The notes below the pieces were generated by a model that was given only the letters and a program-made list of their open reading frames with translations, did no database searches and had not been told where the DNA came from. From Arthrobacter sp. U41 (GTDB lineage: Bacteria; Actinomycetota; Actinomycetes; Actinomycetales; Micrococcaceae): a stretch of DNA of 64,000 bases. Positions 60,193 through 64,000 of the stretch are shown here, piece by piece (position 1 is the first letter of the stretch; each line of letters opens with the position of its first letter). Location of the stretch: the NCBI RefSeq assembly GCF_001750145.1, contig NZ_CP015732.1:3906001-3970000 (forward strand), given 5' to 3'. The position numbers and the translations under genes were made by a program.

Positions 60193-63165
60193 ATGTCGAA
60201 CGACCATGTGATTGATGTCAAGGCCCGGGCGGACTTCACTGCGCTGTCCAAGGGCCTCGCGGACGCTGAGCGGGACCTGGGCAAAGCGAAGGAGGGTTTC
60301 TCGAAGTACGGGTCCGAGGCTGACAAGGCCACGAAGCAGACCCAGGGCTTTGTGGAGAAGAACCGCGGCCACATGGAGACCGTCGGGCGGGACTCTGCCA
60401 TCATGGGTGGCGCCATCCTCGCCGGCATTGCCGTGGCCGTCCACGCCTACTCTGAGTTTTCCGGCCGCATGGCCCAGGTGCAGTCCCTCTCAGGCGCCAC
60501 GGCTGCCGAAATGGACGTCCTCACCAACTCGGCCCTCACCATGGGCACCGCGTTCGGGTTGTCAGCGAATGACGTCGCCGACGCGGAGATTGAGCTTGTG
60601 AAGGCCGGCGTCTCCGTGAAGGAGATGATCGGCGGGGCACTGCCTGGCGCTTTGGCGCTGGCCGCCGCCGGCCAGATCGACGTCGGCAAAGCCACGGAAA
60701 TCGCGACGATCGCGCTGACCCAGTTCAACCTCAAGGGCAAGGACGTCCCGCACGTCGCTGACCTCCTCGCTGCCGGGGCCGACAAAGCCCTGGGCGGCGT
60801 CTCCGAACTCGGTGAGGGCCTGAAGCAGGGCGGCCTGATCGCTTCCCAGTTCGGCCTCAGCATCGACGACACCGTTGGCACCTTGTCAGCCTTCGCCAAC
60901 GCGGGCCTGCTCGGCTCCGACGCCGGCACCTCCATGAAGACCATGTTCCTGGCCCTCGCGTCCCCGTCGAAGGCAGCGCAGGCCGCACTGGATCAGTACA
61001 ACATCACGGCGTACGACTCCAAGGGCGCGTTCATTGGTGTTGAGGCGCTCGCCGGGCAGTTGAAGGACAAGCTTGGCGGCCTGTCGGATGCGCAGCGCAA
61101 CGCTGCCCTGTCCACGATCTTCGGGACCGACGCCATGCGGTCCGCGTCAGTCCTGGTGAAGGAGGGGTCGGCCGGGATCCGGAAGTGGATCGATGACGTC
61201 AATGACCAGGGGTTCGCCGCGCAGCAGGCCGCCGGGAAAATGGATTCACTCAACGGCGACTTCAAAAAGCTGAAGGCGTCCGTTGAGACCGGGCTTATCC
61301 AGATGGGTGCCGCAGCGGATGGCGCCCTTCGCCCCGTGGTCCAGGCACTGACGGGTGCGATCACTGCTTTCAACGGACTCGACGACAGCACAAAGTCCAC
61401 GATCCTCACGGTGGCCGGGCTCGCCGGTTCCACCCTGCTGCTCGGCGGCATCCTTCTGAGCACGATTCCGAAGATCGCCGAAACGGCAAAGGCCATCCAG
61501 GCACTCCGTGCCGCGTCGCCCGCCGCGTCGGCTACCATCACGGCGCTGGGGAAGGCTGCGCTGCCGGCCGCTGCCGCGCTCACGGCCCTCCTGATCATGG
61601 ACCGCATCGGTGACTCGATGAAGCCAGCGACGAAGTCCGTTGAAGAGGCAGTGCAGTCTTTCGTCAAGCTCGGCAAGGAAGGGAAGTCCGCCGGAGATAT
61701 CTTCGGTAAGGACTTCTTCGGGTCCTCGAACGGTGCAGCACTCTCGGGTGAAATCCGTGGCGTGGGCGATGCGCTGAAGGAGGTCAACAACCTGGACCTC
61801 GGCGACAACCTGAACGACATGGTCTTCGGGATCACTTCGGCGTTCGGCATGCCGGTCAGCTCTCAGATCAACGAGACCCGCGCGTCCCTCGGGAAAATGG
61901 ACGACGCGCTGCAGTCCCTGTCGACGTCGGGGTCCTTTGATCTGGCGGCGAAGGGCTTCAAGCAGATCACGGAGGAGGGCCTGAAACAGGGCATCGCTGT
62001 GGAGACGACGGCCAAGTCCTTCCCGCAGTACATGGATTCGCTGCGGAAGCTCTCGAACGACCTGAAGGTCCCGCTGAACGACCAGGAACTCCTGAACTGG
62101 GCCCTTGGTGAGGTCCCGCAGAAAATGAAGGACGCGCAGACTTCCACGGAGGGCCAAGCCAAAGCAGCGGAGGTCGCGGCCAAGGCCACCGAGGCGCAGC
62201 AGAAAGCCCTCGACGAGCTCGGCATCGCAGCTGACGGGGCGATCCTGCACCTGGACAAGCTTGTGCAGTCCATGCAGGCGTCCGGGCTCATCAGCATCTC
62301 TGCGGATCAGGCAGCGATCAACTACCAGAAGTCGCTCGAGGAAGTCGACGCGATGGTCTTCAAGAACGGCCAGACCCTCGACATCCACACCAAAGCCGGC
62401 AAAGAAAACATGGAGTCCTGGCTGGGGCAGGCCAGCGCCGCGAACAACGCCACCCTGGCGAACGCGAAGAACGGCATGTCCTCGGAGGAACTGCAGGTCA
62501 ATCTGACCGACCAGTACTACAAGCTGCGGGACAACGCACTCGCCTTCGGGGCGGGCGCCACAGAGGCCGACAATATGGCACGCAAGGCTCTTGGCATCCC
62601 CAAGGACGTCAAGATCGAAACCGCGATCCAGAACTACGCCGACACCATGGCGAAGGCTCACGCGATCAAGCAGGCCGTCGACGGCATCACCTCGGTCAAG
62701 ACGATTTTCTTCCAGACCGACGCGTCCGGGTTTTACGACCCCAGCGCCGGCACGGACGGTAAGGGCGCCGGGTCCGGTGGGATGTCCAAGGGGCCGAGAG
62801 CGTACGCGAAGGGCGGCGCCATTGACGACGCACCGGGGCCCAAGGGCGTGGATTCCCAGCTGATCTACGCGGCCAAAGGCGAACACATGCTGGACACCTC
62901 CGACGTGGACGCGCTCGGCGGCCAGTCCGGCGTCTATGCCATGCGCAGGGCACTCCACAACGGCGGTGTGCGGCCCACCTACGCAGCGGCCCCACCAGCT
63001 GCTCCGGTAGCCATGGGCGGATTCGGCGGCGGCGGCGGCTCGCCGGAAGTCCGGGTCTACATCGGCAACGAACAGATTGACGCCCGGATCGAGTACGTCT
63101 CGGAAGGCGTCACCACCAGGGCACTCAACGGCGTCTCCCGCCAGGTCGGAGGTATGCGACGATGA
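60193..63165 (+). CDS. Phage tail tape measure protein (TP901 type)
   Basis: A 990-residue tape measure protein, the ruler that sets tail length in siphophages. The N-terminal TP901/PhageMin domain spans about 60-340 (AYSEFSGRMAQVQSLSGATA, then LLAAGADKALGGVSELGEGL, ALSTIFGTDAMRSASVLVKE). Hydrophobic segments occur near 395-425 (STLLLGGILLSTIP) and coiled-coil stretches beyond. The Gly-rich C-terminus (AKGGAIDDAPGPKGVDS) with VYIGNEQIDARIEYV is common in Gram-positive tape measures. At about 1.5 angstrom per residue it would give a tail near 150 nm. No lytic domain seen. Confidence 0.9.
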   Translation: MSNDHVIDVKARADFTALSKGLADAERDLGKAKEGFSKYGSEADKATKQTQGFVEKNRGHMETVGRDSAIMGGAILAGIAVAVHAYSEFSGRMAQVQSLSGATAAEMDVLTNSALTMGTAFGLSANDVADAEIELVKAGVSVKEMIGGALPGALALAAAGQIDVGKATEIATIALTQFNLKGKDVPHVADLLAAGADKALGGVSELGEGLKQGGLIASQFGLSIDDTVGTLSAFANAGLLGSDAGTSMKTMFLALASPSKAAQAALDQYNITAYDSKGAFIGVEALAGQLKDKLGGLSDAQRNAALSTIFGTDAMRSASVLVKEGSAGIRKWIDDVNDQGFAAQQAAGKMDSLNGDFKKLKASVETGLIQMGAAADGALRPVVQALTGAITAFNGLDDSTKSTILTVAGLAGSTLLLGGILLSTIPKIAETAKAIQALRAASPAASATITALGKAALPAAAALTALLIMDRIGDSMKPATKSVEEAVQSFVKLGKEGKSAGDIFGKDFFGSSNGAALSGEIRGVGDALKEVNNLDLGDNLNDMVFGITSAFGMPVSSQINETRASLGKMDDALQSLSTSGSFDLAAKGFKQITEEGLKQGIAVETTAKSFPQYMDSLRKLSNDLKVPLNDQELLNWALGEVPQKMKDAQTSTEGQAKAAEVAAKATEAQQKALDELGIAADGAILHLDKLVQSMQASGLISISADQAAINYQKSLEEVDAMVFKNGQTLDIHTKAGKENMESWLGQASAANNATLANAKNGMSSEELQVNLTDQYYKLRDNALAFGAGATEADNMARKALGIPKDVKIETAIQNYADTMAKAHAIKQAVDGITSVKTIFFQTDASGFYDPSAGTDGKGAGSGGMSKGPRAYAKGGAIDDAPGPKGVDSQLIYAAKGEHMLDTSDVDALGGQSGVYAMRRALHNGGVRPTYAAAPPAAPVAMGGFGGGGGSPEVRVYIGNEQIDARIEYVSEGVTTRALNGVSRQVGGMRR

Positions 63166-63212
63166 CCGCCATGACAACTCCGGAGCGTGGCCTAGGATTT
63201 GACCATGGATAA
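63162..63212 (+). pseudogene. Truncated start of a downstream tail gene
   Basis: ATGA overlap with the tape measure stop opens a 16-residue frame, MTAMTTPERGLGFDHG, then stops. In siphophages the gene after the tape measure encodes a distal tail protein and usually starts with such an overlap, so this may be its remnant cut by the sequence that follows; coincidence is possible. Confidence 0.35.
63193..63198 (+). promoter_or_regulatory. -10 element of 63205 gene
   Basis: TAGGAT ends exactly 6 nt before the ATG at 63205. Predicted leaderless promoter, so this gene need not be part of the tape measure operon. Confidence 0.55.
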
Positions 63213-63663
63213 CCTGCACCCAGACGACCAGCCCCCGGCAACGTGGCGGCGAGACGTCTCCGAGGGCGAAACAGAACAAGCCGTCCACGTAGCGTTTACA
63301 GACCCGGCCTTCGAACTCGGCGTCCTGTTCTGCAGCCTGTTGAAAGACCCGGACGTCACGGCATTCGAGCTCAGCCAGCTGGTCACGCCGGAGTCCCTGC
63401 CCCAATGGGGGGACTTCAGCGGCGCCATTGAATGGTTCCGCGGAATTGACGATGTAGGGTACGGCAGCAACGTTGACCGCGCCCTGGGAGACGACGCCGT
63501 GGCCTACTTCAAGGTCTTTTCGGGGACGACGTCCAGCTACCAGGTCACTGACCTGCAGATCATGAGCGGCCCCGGCGTCCTCACCTTGGTGAACCGTGAA
63601 GGCGCCGGCTGGCGCGTCCATGGCGTCGGCTCCCACATCCACCCCGAACAGATACCGCACTAG
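63205..63663 (+). CDS. Hypothetical protein after tape measure gene
   Basis: A 152-residue soluble, acidic protein (pI low; DNLHPDDQPP start), with a patterned DPAFELGVLFCSLLKDPD and a C-terminal GWRVHGVGSHIHPEQ. No family recognised; it does not look like a tail protein. It has its own leaderless-type promoter, uncoupled from the tape measure gene. TTG at 63199 is an alternative start. Confidence 0.65.
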   Translation: MDNLHPDDQPPATWRRDVSEGETEQAVHVAFTDPAFELGVLFCSLLKDPDVTAFELSQLVTPESLPQWGDFSGAIEWFRGIDDVGYGSNVDRALGDDAVAYFKVFSGTTSSYQVTDLQIMSGPGVLTLVNREGAGWRVHGVGSHIHPEQIPH

Positions 63664-63682
63664 GCCCCTTCCGGACACAGAG

Positions 63683-63715
63683 AACCCCGCCAGTCAACGC
63701 GACTGACGGGGTTTC
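63683..63715. terminator. Bidirectional terminator
   Basis: Inverted repeat AACCCCGCCAGTC / GACTGACGGGGTT with one mismatch and a 5-nt loop, between convergent genes ending at 63663 and 63728. Confidence 0.75.
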
Positions 63716-63727
63716 TTTGCTTTGCGG

Positions 63728-63970
63728 CTATGAGGCAGCGCTGAGTGTTCCCAGCACGCTGAGGAGGTCAGAGGCCAGTTCCCGCGCGGCGTCAACGCTC
63801 ATGCCTTCGGAGTCCCCCACGTAGACCAGGACGCCCTCCTCCGGGCTCCACGTCGTCTCGACGGTGCCCGCGCCCGGGCCCTTGTGCAGGTCCCCGCTGA
63901 GCTCAACCTCGCCTGCAGTAGTAGCGAGTGAGTTGAAGCCGGCCGGCGCGGCGATGGTGGTTGTGCTCAT
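63728..63970 (-). CDS. Small hypothetical protein
   Basis: An 80-residue protein with a Ser/Thr-rich start (MSTTTIAAPAG) and a helical end (SVDAARELASDLLSVLGTL). GGGGGA lies 9 nt before the ATG. No family recognised. On the opposite strand to the tape measure operon; whether it belongs to the element is not known. Confidence 0.6.
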   Translation of the reverse strand: MSTTTIAAPAGFNSLATTAGEVELSGDLHKGPGAGTVETTWSPEEGVLVYVGDSEGMSVDAARELASDLLSVLGTLSAAS

Positions 63971-64000
63971 GAGATAAATCCCCCTGGTTGATGTTGGTAT

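Larger units (their letters stand above)
53830..64000 (+). mobile_element. Integrated phage satellite or prophage remnant, right end outside window
   Basis: Module order: serine integrase, excisionase-like protein, SF3 primase-helicase, origin-like repeats, small unknown proteins, small terminase, tail tape measure. Genes for large terminase, portal, capsid and tail tube are not present between small terminase and tape measure. Codon use is similar to the host but with more C-ending codons and short tightly packed genes. The right boundary is not visible. Satellite (PICI-like) versus deleted prophage is discussed under findings. Confidence 0.8.

Noticed and set aside
61246-63678. 810-codon minus-strand frame opposite the tape measure gene
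   Set aside because: Antisense shadow without ribosome site or domain similarity.

Overview
The window is chromosomal DNA of a high-GC actinobacterium, most likely an Arthrobacter or a close relative in the Micrococcaceae. I base this on GC-rich codon use throughout, the lipomannan-type mannosyltransferase MptB, the long-form GAPDH, the actinobacterial gene order DUF3052 - aceE - fasR - fabD-fabH-acpP-fabF - DUF3145, a type A RNase P RNA, and many genes whose start codon sits exactly 6 nt after a TANNNT -10 element (leaderless transcripts). The species cannot be named from the sequence alone.

Layout. Positions 1-23,300 are a housekeeping and metabolic mosaic: aminopeptidase N, OsmC, a MscS channel with a truncated globin, TesB thioesterase, EttA, an SSB paralogue, tRNA-Arg, methionine aminopeptidase, AlkD-like repair protein, MptB, oligoribonuclease, tRNA-His, acyl-CoA dehydrogenase, peptide deformylase, PPK2 divergent from a PfkB kinase, a HAD dehalogenase and a DUF1524 nuclease. 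Positions 23,400-38,400 hold long-form gap with a palindromic operator, a GMC oxidoreductase, rnpB, YaaA, a zinc-ribbon/Nif3 pair, MsrA, cysK-cysE, gnd beside a divergent FadR-type regulator, and a 2-hydroxyacid dehydrogenase. After a short accessory stretch (DUF6504, an overrunning DUF6448 gene, VOC protein, tRNA-Val) comes the central carbon/lipid block at 40,188-51,126: sirtuin, AhpE-like peroxiredoxin and DUF3052 on the minus strand, then aceE, fasR and the complete fabD-fabH-acpP-fabF operon on the plus strand. Together these make acetyl-CoA and turn it into fatty acids under control of FasR.

At 51,419-53,830 the xerC and dprA genes lead into the last codons of comM, which is cut by a mobile element beginning at about 53,830. 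The element runs to at least the end of the TMP operon and probably past the window end. Its order is serine integrase, excisionase-like HTH protein, SF3 primase-helicase, an iteron-like inverted repeat that looks like a replication origin, six small proteins of unknown function in start/stop-overlapping array, a strong hairpin, a P27-type small terminase, a small protein and a 990-residue tail tape measure protein. Large terminase, portal, capsid and tail tube genes are absent between the small terminase and the tape measure. This resembles a phage satellite (PICI-like) that carries its own packaging-specificity and tail-length proteins, though a deleted prophage remnant is a real alternative. 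This is the most interesting part of the window.
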